Positions 9,442-18,276 of a DNA stretch of 64,000 nucleotides are shown here, in pieces (position 1 is the first letter of the stretch; each line of letters starts with the position of its first letter). The translations under genes were made by a program, and so were the position numbers. The stretch is from Propioniciclava flava (lineage in GTDB: Bacteria; Actinomycetota; Actinomycetes; Propionibacteriales; Propionibacteriaceae), in assembly GCF_004126535.1 (NCBI RefSeq), contig NZ_PPCV01000002.1, forward strand, positions 310,001-374,000, in the 5' to 3' direction. The notes beneath the pieces were generated by a model. The model was not told the DNA's origin and did no database searches. It saw only the letters and a program-made list of their open reading frames with translations.

Positions 9442-10920
9442 TCAGGGTAGCGGGGCCGGCGGGACGCGCACGATGAAGCGGGTGCGCCCGGGGGCCGATT
9501 CCACCGCGACCGTTCCCTGGTGGGCTGCCACGACGGCAGCGACGATCGCCAGGCCCAACCCCGTCGATTGGACCCCGCCGTGCTGCCGGGCACGGCTGGC
9601 GTCGCCTCGGGTGAAGCGTTCGAAGATCCGATCCACCATCTCGGGTGGGATGCCGGGGCCGTCATCGCTCACGGTGATGACCGCCTGATCCTGGGTGACC
9701 GTCAGCGCCGTCTCCACGTGGGTGCCTGGCGGGGTGTGCGTGCGCGCATTCGCCAACAGGTTGGCCACCACCTGATGGAGTCTGTAGCGATCTCCCCAGG
9801 CGATCACGTCATCGGCAGGCATGACGAGGGACCACTGGTGCTGGGGCCCGGCTGCCCGGGCGTCGGAGACGGCGTCGGCGACGATCTGGTTCAAGGGCGT
9901 CGCCGAGGCGGCCAGGGCAGGGCCCGAGTCGAGGCGGGCCAGCAGGAGGAGGTCTTCCACCAGGCTGGACATGCGCGCCGACTCGGCCTCGATCCGGACG
10001 AGCGCGTGAGCGGTGGTGGGCGGCGCGTCGGAGCGTTCGCGCCGCGTCAGCTCCGCGTAGCCGCGAATGGCAGCGAGCGGATTGCGCAGTTCGTGGCTGG
10101 CGTCCGCGACGAACTGGCGGACCTGAGTCTCGGAACGCTGCCGGGCCGCCAGCGCACCCTCCACATGGTCGAGCATGTGGTTGAACGCGATCCCGACCTG
10201 CCCGACCTCGCTGCGCGGGTCGGCGTCGGCGTCGGGGACGCGCACCGGGACGGCGACCTCGCCCGACCCCAGTTCCAGCGCCGACACCTGGGTGGCGGTG
10301 GTCGCCAACCGGGCCAGCGGGCGCAGACTGCGCTCGACCACGCTGCGGGCGGCCACGAAGGCGATCAGGATGCTGAGCAGGGTCAGGGCGGCGGCAGCGG
10401 CAATGAGGCCCCACATGGATGCGGTGATGGACGCCATGGGCAGCCCGGTGACCACGACCATCGGACCCACCTGGGTGGTCAAGACGCGATACTCCCCGAG
10501 TCGGGGAAGGAACACGTCGGAGGGTTGGTGCGAGGGCGTCAGCGCTTCGAGCGGCTCTGAGACCTCCGAGCCCAGCGACCCGCGGATGTCCTCCACCTGA
10601 ACGAACCCCCCGCTGCCTTGGACGTAATACAGCAGCCCCTGCGCCTGGCCTGGACCGCCGCCGGTGGGCGGGCGCCCCTGGGCGGCGCCTTGCCCGACGA
10701 GCCGTGCGGCCGTGGCTTGCAGTTGGGTGTCGAGTTGGCTCACCAGAATCTGGCGCATCGCCAGCGCGGTCAGCGTGGAGAGGAAGATCGCGACGAGCGC
10801 TACCAAAGCTGTCATGCGCAGCACGAGGCGGCGGCTCATGGTGCCGTGCGCCAACGGTGCCGGGGGTGGAGGAGGCGCGGCGGGCCCGGTCCCCGGCGGA
10901 CGGAAGTCGGGAGCGCTCAT
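9442..10920 (-). CDS. Sensor histidine kinase, OmpR-partner type
   Basis: 492 residues: proline-rich cytoplasmic N terminus, TM1 (about 33-56), an extracytoplasmic loop of about 110 residues, TM2 (about 167-191), HAMP, HisKA with phospho-acceptor His276 in VADASHELRNPLAAIRGY, and HATPase_c with NLLANARTHTP (N box), DDGPGIP (G1) and STGLGLAIV (G2). The stimulus is unknown. It overlaps its response-regulator gene by ATGA, so the two are cotranscribed, regulator first. The layout resembles actinobacterial PhoR/TcrY-type kinases. Confidence 0.93.
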   Translation of the reverse strand: MSAPDFRPPGTGPAAPPPPPAPLAHGTMSRRLVLRMTALVALVAIFLSTLTALAMRQILVSQLDTQLQATAARLVGQGAAQGRPPTGGGPGQAQGLLYYVQGSGGFVQVEDIRGSLGSEVSEPLEALTPSHQPSDVFLPRLGEYRVLTTQVGPMVVVTGLPMASITASMWGLIAAAAALTLLSILIAFVAARSVVERSLRPLARLATTATQVSALELGSGEVAVPVRVPDADADPRSEVGQVGIAFNHMLDHVEGALAARQRSETQVRQFVADASHELRNPLAAIRGYAELTRRERSDAPPTTAHALVRIEAESARMSSLVEDLLLLARLDSGPALAASATPLNQIVADAVSDARAAGPQHQWSLVMPADDVIAWGDRYRLHQVVANLLANARTHTPPGTHVETALTVTQDQAVITVSDDGPGIPPEMVDRIFERFTRGDASRARQHGGVQSTGLGLAIVAAVVAAHQGTVAVESAPGRTRFIVRVPPAPLP

Positions 10921-11648
10921 GCCCGCCCCGGCTTGAGCACGTACCCGGCGCCCCGCAGGGTGTGGATCATGGGCGGGCGACCCGAATCGATCTTCTTGCG
11001 CAGGTAGGAGATGTAGAGCTCGACCACGTTGGCTTGCCCGCCAAAGTCGTAGTTCCAGACGCGATCGAGGATCTGGGCCTTGCTGAGGACGCGGCGCGGG
11101 TTCCGCATGAGGTAGCGCAACAGTTCGAACTCCGTGGCCGTGAGCTGGATGGGTTCGCCGCCGCGGGTCACCTCATGGCTGTCCTCGTCCAGGCTGAGGT
11201 CGCCCACGACGAGTTGAGAGTCGGGGCGCACCGTCGTCGCGCCCGAGCGACGCAGCAGGCCGCGCAGGCGCGCCACCAGTTCCTCCAGGCTAAAGGGCTT
11301 GGTGACGTAGTCGTCTCCACCGGCTGTGAGGCCGTGGACGCGATCATCCACGGCGTCGCGGGCGGTGAGGAAGATCACGGGTACCTGGGGTTGTTCGGTG
11401 CGGATGCGGCGCATGACCTCGAGTCCGTCGAAGTCGGGCAGCATCATGTCGAGCACGATGGCGTCGGGGCGGACGTCACGCGCCGCCTGGACGGCGCTCA
11501 GCCCCGTGTCCGCGGCGGTGACCTCCCATCCCTCATAGCGCAGGGCCATGCCAAGAAGGTCGGTCAGGCTCGCCTCGTCGTCGACGGTGAGGATGCGCAA
11601 CGGGGTGCCGTCGGGGCGGGTGAGGGGGTCACGCTCGGGAGCCTGCAT
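10917..11648 (-). CDS. OmpR/PhoB-type response regulator
   Basis: 243 residues. Receiver domain with acidic pair Asp23/Asp24, phospho-acceptor Asp67 in VLDMMLPDFDG, and Lys in VTKPFS; then a winged-helix DNA-binding domain (LTATEFELLRYLMRNPRRVLSK, ending GAGYVLKPG). It is coupled by ATGA to the kinase gene. CACCCT ends 6 bases before the ATG and no clear ribosome binding site is visible, so the mRNA may be leaderless. Targets cannot be read from the sequence. Confidence 0.94.
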   Translation of the reverse strand: MQAPERDPLTRPDGTPLRILTVDDEASLTDLLGMALRYEGWEVTAADTGLSAVQAARDVRPDAIVLDMMLPDFDGLEVMRRIRTEQPQVPVIFLTARDAVDDRVHGLTAGGDDYVTKPFSLEELVARLRGLLRRSGATTVRPDSQLVVGDLSLDEDSHEVTRGGEPIQLTATEFELLRYLMRNPRRVLSKAQILDRVWNYDFGGQANVVELYISYLRKKIDSGRPPMIHTLRGAGYVLKPGRA

Positions 11649-11717
11649 GATGCCAGGGTGGCACCGAACGGTGACGATGAGCCATGAGTTTCCTGTGACT
11701 GCGCTGTGAAGGGCCGG

Positions 11718-12008
11718 TCACCAGGGGTGGAATCCTGCGGCCCGGGGGCGGGGCGGGTGATGTTCGACCAGGAACCCTGTGGTGTAGCCCGGACGCCGGG
11801 CGCGCGGTCGACGCTCGGTCACCATGTCGATCAGTTCCTGGACCGCCTCGCTGCCGCCCTGGGCCTCGATCTCGACGCGTCCGTCGCTCAGGTTGCGCGC
11901 GTGTCCCACGAGCCCGAGGCGCTCCGCGTGCTGCGTGACCCACCAGCGGTAGCCCACGCCCTGCACGGTGCCCTCGACCCAGATGAGCGCGCGCACCTGA
12001 GTGCTCAC
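11718..12008 (-). CDS. acyP: Acylphosphatase
   Basis: 96 residues, usual size. It hydrolyses acyl phosphates such as carbamoyl or acetyl phosphate in the cytosol. The signature GTVQGVGYRWWV carries the catalytic Arg, and GHARNLSDGRVEIEAQG carries the catalytic Asn. The GTG start overlaps the stop of the CBS gene by four bases (GTGA), so the pair is cotranscribed. Confidence 0.93.
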   Translation of the reverse strand: MSTQVRALIWVEGTVQGVGYRWWVTQHAERLGLVGHARNLSDGRVEIEAQGGSEAVQELIDMVTERRPRARRPGYTTGFLVEHHPPRPRAAGFHPW

Positions 12009-12436
12009 TGGTGCAGATACCCCAAGAGGTGATTGCGCTCGTCGGTGAGCTGGGCGATCCGGGACTTCACTACGTCGCCGATGGACACCAGCCCGTGGAG
12101 TTCGCCCTCGACCACGAGTGGGATGTGGCGGACGCGGCGCGCCGTCATGGTGTGGGCGGTCTCCTCGACGCCGTCCTCGGGCGTGGCCACCACCACCTCG
12201 GCGGTCATGATGGAGGCGACTGTGTGATGCAGCGCGTCGCCGCCGTGTGTGGCCAGGGCCCGCACGACGTCGCGTTCGCTGACGATCCCCTCGATGTGGT
12301 GGCCGTCGGTGGAGACGACGACGGCACCGATGTTGTTGTCAGCCATCACCGTGACGAGTGCGCTCACCGAGGCCTGCGGTGCGATGGTCACCACGGATGC
12401 GGTGCCCTTGGTGCGAATAACATCCTCGAGCTTCAT
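12005..12436 (-). CDS. CBS-domain pair protein
   Basis: 143 residues made of two CBS domains (about 1-60 and 70-125; GIVSERDVVRAL and GLVSIGDVVKSRI), with no catalytic domain. Such stand-alone pairs bind adenine nucleotides and can modulate other proteins. The ATG lies 6 bases after TACCGT (minus strand, 12443-12448) with no Shine-Dalgarno sequence, so it is probably leaderless. It is coupled to acyP; the functional link is unknown. Confidence 0.9.
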   Translation of the reverse strand: MKLEDVIRTKGTASVVTIAPQASVSALVTVMADNNIGAVVVSTDGHHIEGIVSERDVVRALATHGGDALHHTVASIMTAEVVVATPEDGVEETAHTMTARRVRHIPLVVEGELHGLVSIGDVVKSRIAQLTDERNHLLGYLHQ

Positions 12437-12483
12437 GACGAGACGGTACCCGGACGCACTGCGGATGCGCCAGGGCTACGGCC

Positions 12484-12489
12484 TATGAT
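12484..12489 (+). promoter_or_regulatory. -10 box of metB
   Basis: TATGAT, 29 bases upstream of the metB start, is the best sigma70-type -10 hexamer in this gap. No good -35 is visible. Confidence 0.5.
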
Positions 12490-12518
12490 CGTGGCGCCCA
12501 CGAGGGAAGGAAATCGCC

Positions 12519-13685
12519 GTGGAACGAACCATAACGACGGCCGCCGTCAGAACCGGGATCGATTCCGACACTGCCCAGGGGTCGGTCGTTCCTCCCATCT
12601 ACCTCTCCACGAACTACAGCTTCGAGGGGCTGCGCGGACGCCGCGGGTTCGACTACTCCCGTTCCGGGAACCCGACGCGCTCCCTGCTGGCGCAGGCGTT
12701 GGCCGAACTGGAGGGTGCCGCCGGGGCTGTGGTCACCGCGTCCGGAATGGGGGCGATCACCGCCACGCTGTCGGCGCTGGTCGGCCCGGGGGACCTCGTG
12801 GTGGCCCCTCACGACGCCTACGGTGGCACTTGGCGGCTGCTGGATGCGCTGGCCCGCAAGGGTGCCTTCACTCTGGAGCTCACCGACCTCACTGCCCCCG
12901 ATGCCCCAGCGCGGGTGCGGGAGTTGGCGCCGGCGCTGGTGTGGATCGAGACGCCCTCGAACCCCCTGCTGGGCATCAGCGACCTGCAGGCGCTGGCCGA
13001 CGCCGCCCACGCCGGGGGCGGCCTGGCGGTGGCGGACAACACCTTCTGTTCCCCGATCGTGCAGCGGCCCCTCGACTTCGGTGCGGACGCCGTCGTGCAG
13101 TCCTCCACCAAGTACCTCAATGGGCACTCTGACGTGATCGGCGGCGTCGTCACGGCGCGCGAACCCGACCTGGTCGAGCAGGTGGGCTGGTGGGCCAACT
13201 GCCTGGGCCTGACCGGTGGGGCCTTCGATTCCTATCTGACGCTGCGGGGCGTGCGGACGCTGTCGGTGCGGATGGGTCAGCATCTGGCCAACGCGACCGC
13301 GGTCGTGGAGTCCCTTGTGGGCCATCCCGCGATCGAGCGGCTGTTTTACCCTGGCCTGGCCTCCCACCCGGGCCACGATCTGGCTGCCCGGCAGATGGAC
13401 GGCTTCGGCGCGATCGTCTCCTGCGAGATCGTCGGGGGTGAGGCCGGTGTGGCCGCCTTCCTCGACGGTTTGGAGAACTTCAGCCTGGCCGAGTCGCTGG
13501 GGGGCGTGGAATCGCTGGTCTGTCATCCCGGGACGATGACGCATGCCGCCATGCCTGCCGAGGTCCAAGAGGCTGCGGGCCTGCGTCCGGGCCTGGTGCG
13601 CCTGAGTGTGGGGATCGAGGACGCCGACGACTTGGTCGCCGACCTGCATGCCGGGCTGGAGCGGGCCGCACGCTTGCAGGGCTGA
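12519..13685 (+). CDS. metB: Cystathionine gamma-synthase (PLP enzyme)
   Basis: 388 residues. It joins an activated homoserine ester and cysteine to cystathionine in methionine synthesis. Seen: YSRSGNPTR, SGMGAITATL, PHDAYGGTWRL, the PLP aspartate in VADNTF, the Schiff-base Lys in SSTKYLNGHSDVIGG, and AESLGGVESLVCHPGTMTHA. The segment WWANCLGLTGGAFDSYLTLR closely follows the E. coli MetB pattern rather than the mycobacterial one I recall. AAGGAA precedes the GTG start by 7 bases. A gamma-lyase activity cannot be excluded from sequence. Confidence 0.92.
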   Translation: MERTITTAAVRTGIDSDTAQGSVVPPIYLSTNYSFEGLRGRRGFDYSRSGNPTRSLLAQALAELEGAAGAVVTASGMGAITATLSALVGPGDLVVAPHDAYGGTWRLLDALARKGAFTLELTDLTAPDAPARVRELAPALVWIETPSNPLLGISDLQALADAAHAGGGLAVADNTFCSPIVQRPLDFGADAVVQSSTKYLNGHSDVIGGVVTAREPDLVEQVGWWANCLGLTGGAFDSYLTLRGVRTLSVRMGQHLANATAVVESLVGHPAIERLFYPGLASHPGHDLAARQMDGFGAIVSCEIVGGEAGVAAFLDGLENFSLAESLGGVESLVCHPGTMTHAAMPAEVQEAAGLRPGLVRLSVGIEDADDLVADLHAGLERAARLQG

Positions 13686-13714
13686 GCGGGCCCCGCCCGG
13701 GGGCGGGCGCCCGC
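13686..13714. terminator. GC-rich hairpin between metB and the EcsC gene
   Basis: Arms GCGGGC (13686-13691) and GCCCGC (13709-13714) enclose further complementary G/C runs between two convergent genes. There is no T tract, so this is a modest call. Confidence 0.5.
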
Positions 13715-13717
13715 CGC

Positions 13718-14416
13718 CTATCCGGGGAACTCGATCCGCGCCTGGGCTGAGATGCGCCGCATCATCGCGTAGTCGATCACGGCGCCGAAGGCGCCTCCGG
13801 CGAGCGGGATGAGCTTGCCCAGCCGGGTGAAGATCCGCTCGCCGACGCTGCGCAGGATCCGGAAGCCAACCGCCTTCTGGATCACCATCAGGGCCGGGCG
13901 CGGGACGCCGCCGCGCGAGGCGATCTGCAAGGCGGCGTTCGACCCGGTAGCCACACCCGCGTTGGTGAGGATGTCGGCGGCGTTCGAGCCGACCAGTGTC
14001 AGCAGGATCGCCGTCCGGATGCGCTCGTCGTTGACGTCGTAGCCGCGCAGGACGGCGACCGCCGCGGCCATGCGGGTGGCTTGCACATAGAACGAGAAGA
14101 CGTTGACCGGGATGGCGACGATCATCGTCAGGAAGCCGCCCAGGCTGGTCACGAAGCCGCCCGCCGCCGCGCCGCGACCGGCCCACCGTTGGACGCGCCG
14201 CACGGCGGCGTCGACGTCGCCTTTCTCCTTCTCCAGCGCGGAGGCGGCCACGGTGGCGGCGCCGGGGTAGGGGCCAACGCCGTCGATACCGACCGACGTG
14301 AGCCGCTTGATCAGCTTGGTGACGGCGTCATCGGTGCCGTCGTGGGCCTCGGCCTCCTGGAGCGCGGACAGCGTCACGTGACGGTCGGAGGAGGAGAACA
14401 GATCGAACCAGCCCAT
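13718..14416 (-). CDS. EcsC family protein
   Basis: 232 residues matching the EcsC family (GVGPYPGAATVAASAL, hydrophobic GGFVTSLGGFLTMIVAIPVN, GGAFGAVIDYAMMRRI). B. subtilis EcsC is linked to the EcsAB ABC transporter; stand-alone actinobacterial members have no defined role. Moderate hydrophobic stretches suggest membrane association. The start at 14416 (MGWFDLF) is preceded by AAGGAGTACCTC; an upstream in-frame codon at 14467 lacks support. Confidence 0.8.
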   Translation of the reverse strand: MGWFDLFSSSDRHVTLSALQEAEAHDGTDDAVTKLIKRLTSVGIDGVGPYPGAATVAASALEKEKGDVDAAVRRVQRWAGRGAAAGGFVTSLGGFLTMIVAIPVNVFSFYVQATRMAAAVAVLRGYDVNDERIRTAILLTLVGSNAADILTNAGVATGSNAALQIASRGGVPRPALMVIQKAVGFRILRSVGERIFTRLGKLIPLAGGAFGAVIDYAMMRRISAQARIEFPG

Positions 14417-14571
14417 GAGGTACTCCTTGCGTGAGGGCGGCAGGGGGTCGCGTCCCGAGTGTGACACACGGCCTACCCGTGCTGCGACGCGCCCGGCGCG
14501 CCTCCGCCGGGGAGGGGGTGACGTTTCTTAGGCTCGCTGCGCTACTGAAAACCGATCTAAGGGGCTTTTCT

Positions 14572-15945
14572 GTGCGTATGGTGACTTCCCCCGCCTTCGC
14601 CCGTCCCGCGGAACAGGGGCGTCGGCGTCGCCGGTCCCTGACCGCGCTTGTGGCAGCGGCCGTAACCGGCGGCCTCCTGTGCGGCCTGGTGCCGCCCGCG
14701 ATGGCCGACCCGCTGAGTGACCGACACGATCAGATCAAGGAGTCGATCGCCGCAGCCCGCCAGGACGTGGACGAGGGCACCTCGACGTTGCAGTCGGCCA
14801 ACGACGCCCTCGCGGCGTCCCAACAGCAGTTGGACGACGCCCGAGCGACGCTGACCAGGACACAGGCCGACCTTCAAGCGGCCCGGGACAACGATGCGGC
14901 CATCGCCGCGCGGCTGGCGCAGGCCCAGGCGGAACTGGATCGTGCGCGTGCCGCGGTAGCGGCGGCCCAGGCCGATGTTGCGGCGCAGCGGGCCCTCACC
15001 GCGCAGGCGGCGCGCGAGGCTTACCAGGGGCGCGGCGAGGTCTCCAACGTGGTGGGACTCCTCGAGTCGAAGTCGCTGGGCGACCTGCAGCAGCGGCTTC
15101 AGTGGGACACCACGATCTTCGAGTCGACCACCGCGAAGCTGAACAAGCTCCAAGCGCTGGAGGCGCAACTCGCCGCAGCCGAGCAGGCCCAGGCCGCCAT
15201 CGAGGCGCAGATTGCCGCCGATAAGGCGGCCTCAGCCCAGAACGTGGCGAAGATCGCGAAGCTGGAGGCTTCGGCCACCCAGCAGGCGTCTGACCTCTCC
15301 GCCCTGGTTGCGCGCAACGCCGAGTATCAGGCGCAGGCCCAACAGGCCCTGGACGAAGACACGGCGCGTTACAACGGACTCATGGCCGAGGAGCAGTCCA
15401 TCCAGGCGGAGCTCACGCGGCGCGCCGCGGCCGACCTGGCCCGGGGTGGTGGCCGCGACATCGGGGCGCTGGTCGCCGCGGGCACGGTCTGGACCGACCG
15501 CGCCACCTACCCGCTGGTCGCCAACGGCCCGCAGGTGGCGCTCAGCCCCCAGGGGTTCATCCGTCCGGTGGACGCCAAGCCCGGCTCCCCGTTCGGGCGA
15601 CGCTTCCACCCGATTTTGAAGATCTGGCGCATGCACAACGGGACCGACTTCGGCGCCACCTGCGGGATGCCGCTGTATGCAGCGCAATCGGGCACCGTGG
15701 TGACGGCTGGTCGGCAGGGTGGCTTCGGCAACTATGTCGTCGTCGACCACGGCGTCATCGGCGGCGCCTCGCTGATGACCGGCTACGCCCACCAGAGCAA
15801 GATCGCGGTGTCGGTGGGGCAGCACGTCAACGCCGGACAACTGATCGGCTACGTGGGCACCACGGGTCTGTCGACCGGATGCCACCTTCACCTGCAGGTC
15901 TACAAGAACGGGACGCCCGTCGACCCGTTGACCTACATTCCCTGA
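14572..15945 (+). CDS. Secreted M23 peptidoglycan endopeptidase with coiled-coil N domain
   Basis: 457 residues. Signal peptide: basic RRRRRS then a hydrophobic stretch ending PPAMAD. Residues about 45-310 are Ala/Gln-rich and predicted coiled coil (PcsB/NlpD-like regulatory arm). The C-terminal LytM domain has SPFGRRFHP, HNGTDFGA (zinc His and Asp) and CHLHLQV (HxH), so it looks catalytically intact and should cut peptide bridges outside the membrane. The GTG at 14572 has AAGGGG 7 bases upstream; the ATG at 14578 is also possible. A perfect hairpin follows. Confidence 0.92.
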   Translation: MRMVTSPAFARPAEQGRRRRRSLTALVAAAVTGGLLCGLVPPAMADPLSDRHDQIKESIAAARQDVDEGTSTLQSANDALAASQQQLDDARATLTRTQADLQAARDNDAAIAARLAQAQAELDRARAAVAAAQADVAAQRALTAQAAREAYQGRGEVSNVVGLLESKSLGDLQQRLQWDTTIFESTTAKLNKLQALEAQLAAAEQAQAAIEAQIAADKAASAQNVAKIAKLEASATQQASDLSALVARNAEYQAQAQQALDEDTARYNGLMAEEQSIQAELTRRAAADLARGGGRDIGALVAAGTVWTDRATYPLVANGPQVALSPQGFIRPVDAKPGSPFGRRFHPILKIWRMHNGTDFGATCGMPLYAAQSGTVVTAGRQGGFGNYVVVDHGVIGGASLMTGYAHQSKIAVSVGQHVNAGQLIGYVGTTGLSTGCHLHLQVYKNGTPVDPLTYIP

Positions 15946-15988
15946 GGCACCCGCGAGCCTCGCTTGCGATCAGGGTCGGCTCCGCACA

Positions 15989-16031
15989 AAGGTGGGCCCC
16001 GCAACGCGCGATGCGTTGCGGGGCCCACCTT
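15989..16031. terminator. Bidirectional terminator between the M23 and TerC genes
   Basis: Perfect 19-bp stem (15989-16007 with 16013-16031), 5-base loop, placed between convergent stops at 15945 and 16046. Confidence 0.85.
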
Positions 16032-16045
16032 CATGCCCGTGGCGG

Positions 16046-17362
16046 TCAGTCCTCTTGGTCGTGGCCTTCCAAGGCGTCGGGGTTCTGCAGCGCCGTGCGG
16101 TAGGCGTCGGTGTCCAGCCGCGGTTCGTTGCGCATCGGGTCACCGCCGCCAAACGCACCCGGATGCTCGGCGAGGTAGCGATCGTGGGTCGCATGCGCCT
16201 CATCCAGCATGTCGAGGAGTTCTTGCTCGTCGTGGATGAGTTCCTTGTGCTTCTCCGGCAGCGCCAGCAGCGACTGCTCCTCCGCGATCAGCCCCCGGTA
16301 GTTCTTCTCGCGGATGGCCGGATCGGCCTCGAAGCCGATGTCGAGGTACTGCTTGGCGTGACGCCGCGTGTTCTTGATCGTGGTCAGCGCCTTGCCCTTG
16401 GGGGAGGCCAGCGACATGACGATCACGGCCAGCAGGGTCACGACGATGACCGCGAGGCTCAACTCGGTGGTGACCTCCCAGACGTGGACCGGCTCGCCCC
16501 CGTTGATGAACGGCACGTTGTTCTCGTGCAGTGCGTGCAGGATCAGCTTGACGCCGATGAACGCCAAGATGACGGCCAGGCCGTACTTGAGGTAGATGAG
16601 GCGGTCCAGCAGGCCATCGATGAGGAAGTAGAGCTGACGCAGGCCCAGCAGCGAGAACGCCACCGCGGTGAAGACGATGTACGGGTTCTGGGTCAGACCG
16701 AAGATCGCTGGGATCGAGTCGAGGGCGAACATCACGTCGGTACCGCCGATGGCGATCATGACCAGCAGCATCGGCGTCATCGCCTTGCGGCCGTCGACCA
16801 TCGTGAACAGCCTGTCGCCGTCGTAGTAGTCGGTGGTGTGCATGAATCGCTTGGCGATCTTGATGATGAAGTTGTTCGCCTCAGAGGACTCGTCGTCGTC
16901 GCCGTCCTTCTCGGGCTTGACGAGGTTGCCCGCCGTCAGCAGGAGGATGAGGCCGAACACGTAGAACACCCAGGCGAAGCTGTTGATCAGCGCAGTGCCC
17001 AAGAAGATGAAGCCGGTGCGGAAGATGAGCGACACCACGATGCCGAACATCAGCACCTTCTGCTGATCGGCGCGGGGCACCTTGAAGCTGCCCATGATGA
17101 TGAGGAAGACGAACAGGTTGTCCACCGACAAGGACAGTTCGGTGATGTAGCCGGCGTAGTATTCCACGCCCGAGGTCTGCCCCATCTGTAGCCACACGAA
17201 GACGCCGAACAAGATGGCGACGGTGACGTAGATGCCCGTCCAGGTTGCCGATTCCTTGATGGTGGGGATGTGGGCCTTGCGAACGTGGAAGAAGAAGTCG
17301 AACGCCAACAGCCCCACGATTACGACCATCGTCACGATCCATTGGGTGGTTGTTACTTCCAT
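16046..17362 (-). CDS. TerC-family integral membrane protein (Alx-like)
   Basis: 438 residues, about 8-9 TM helices. Family motifs: ELSLSVDNLFVFLIIMGSF and GGTDVMFALDSIPAIFGLTQ with conserved membrane acidic residues, plus LRQLYFLIDGLLDRLIYL. TerC/Alx proteins are linked to manganese export, metal loading of secreted proteins, and tellurite resistance; the substrate here is not shown. The charged C-terminal tail (about 120 residues) is longer than the core. The start at 17362 has AAAGGG 9 bases upstream. A roughly 95-base leader with small hairpins follows a TAGACT box; I could not match it to the manganese riboswitch. Confidence 0.9.
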   Translation of the reverse strand: MEVTTTQWIVTMVVIVGLLAFDFFFHVRKAHIPTIKESATWTGIYVTVAILFGVFVWLQMGQTSGVEYYAGYITELSLSVDNLFVFLIIMGSFKVPRADQQKVLMFGIVVSLIFRTGFIFLGTALINSFAWVFYVFGLILLLTAGNLVKPEKDGDDDESSEANNFIIKIAKRFMHTTDYYDGDRLFTMVDGRKAMTPMLLVMIAIGGTDVMFALDSIPAIFGLTQNPYIVFTAVAFSLLGLRQLYFLIDGLLDRLIYLKYGLAVILAFIGVKLILHALHENNVPFINGGEPVHVWEVTTELSLAVIVVTLLAVIVMSLASPKGKALTTIKNTRRHAKQYLDIGFEADPAIREKNYRGLIAEEQSLLALPEKHKELIHDEQELLDMLDEAHATHDRYLAEHPGAFGGGDPMRNEPRLDTDAYRTALQNPDALEGHDQED

Positions 17363-17523
17363 GAAGTGTGCCCTTTCGGCAGTCTCGTTGCCCGCGGCAC
17401 TGCGTAGGTCGGGCGGGCAGAGTTTCCGCCCTGTGCGCCGGCTCGCCCCCTCGGGGGTCCCGAACAGTCTAATGGTCCGGCTCTGACGCGGCACGTGGGT
17501 GGCAACCGCGCGTGCCTCCCACG

Positions 17524-18207
17524 CTACGCGCTGGGGATCTGCCAGTCGATGGGGGTGGCTCCCTGGGCGAGGAGCGCGGCGTTGGCGCGGCTGAAGGGGC
17601 GGGAGCCGAAGAACCCGGAGCGGGCCGACATGGGGGACGGGTGAGCCGAAGCGATGATCGGGATGGTGCCCAGGCGCGGGGTGAGCGACTGCGCGTCACG
17701 CCCCCACAAGATCGCCACCAGCGGACCGCCCCGAGCTACCAGCGCCTCGATGGCCCGGTCGGTCACGGTCTCCCAGCCGCGTCCCCGATGGGAGGCGGGA
17801 GCCCCGGGGCGTACCGTCAGGCAGCGGTTGAGCAGCAGGATGCCTTGGTTGAACCAGGCCGACAAGTCGCCGTGCTGGGCCGGGGCGATCCCCAGGTCGC
17901 TGGACAGTTCCGCATAAATGTTCTGCAAGGAGCGCGGCAGGGGGCGGACGTCGGGGGCGACGGAGAACGACAGCCCGACGGGATGCCCGACCGTGGGGTA
18001 GGGGTCCTGGCCCACGATGAGCACCCTGACGTCGGCGAGCGGGCGAGAGAACGCGCGCAAAACCTGGTTGCCTGCGGGGAGATAGTGCCGACCGGCGGCG
18101 AGTTCGGCGCGGAGGAAGTCGCCCATGGCGGCGATGGTGGGGGCCACAGGTTCGAGGGCTTGCGCCCAGTCGGGTGCCATCAGGTCGCGCAGAGGACGGG
18201 AGGTCAC
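17524..18207 (-). CDS. ung: Uracil-DNA glycosylase
   Basis: 227 residues, family 1 UDG. It removes uracil from DNA in base-excision repair. Motifs: [18 protein letters not shown] (catalytic Asp and uracil pocket), [23 protein letters not shown], and [18 protein letters not shown] (catalytic His and minor-groove loop). The GTG start at 18207 is the family-length start; no strong ribosome binding site was found. It is divergent from the AI-2E gene. Confidence 0.96.
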   Translation of the reverse strand: MTSRPLRDLMAPDWAQALEPVAPTIAAMGDFLRAELAAGRHYLPAGNQVLRAFSRPLADVRVLIVGQDPYPTVGHPVGLSFSVAPDVRPLPRSLQNIYAELSSDLGIAPAQHGDLSAWFNQGILLLNRCLTVRPGAPASHRGRGWETVTDRAIEALVARGGPLVAILWGRDAQSLTPRLGTIPIIASAHPSPMSARSGFFGSRPFSRANAALLAQGATPIDWQIPSA

Positions 18208-18276
18208 CGGCCCAGGCTAGCCCTGCCCGGCTGTCGGGGTGGTGGCCGCTAGGCTGGCCGCGGTGAAAGGAGCGTC

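Noticed and set aside
17363-17460. Manganese (yybP-ykoY) riboswitch before the TerC gene
   Set aside because: TerC genes often have it, but I could not find its conserved loop sequences in the leader on the minus strand.
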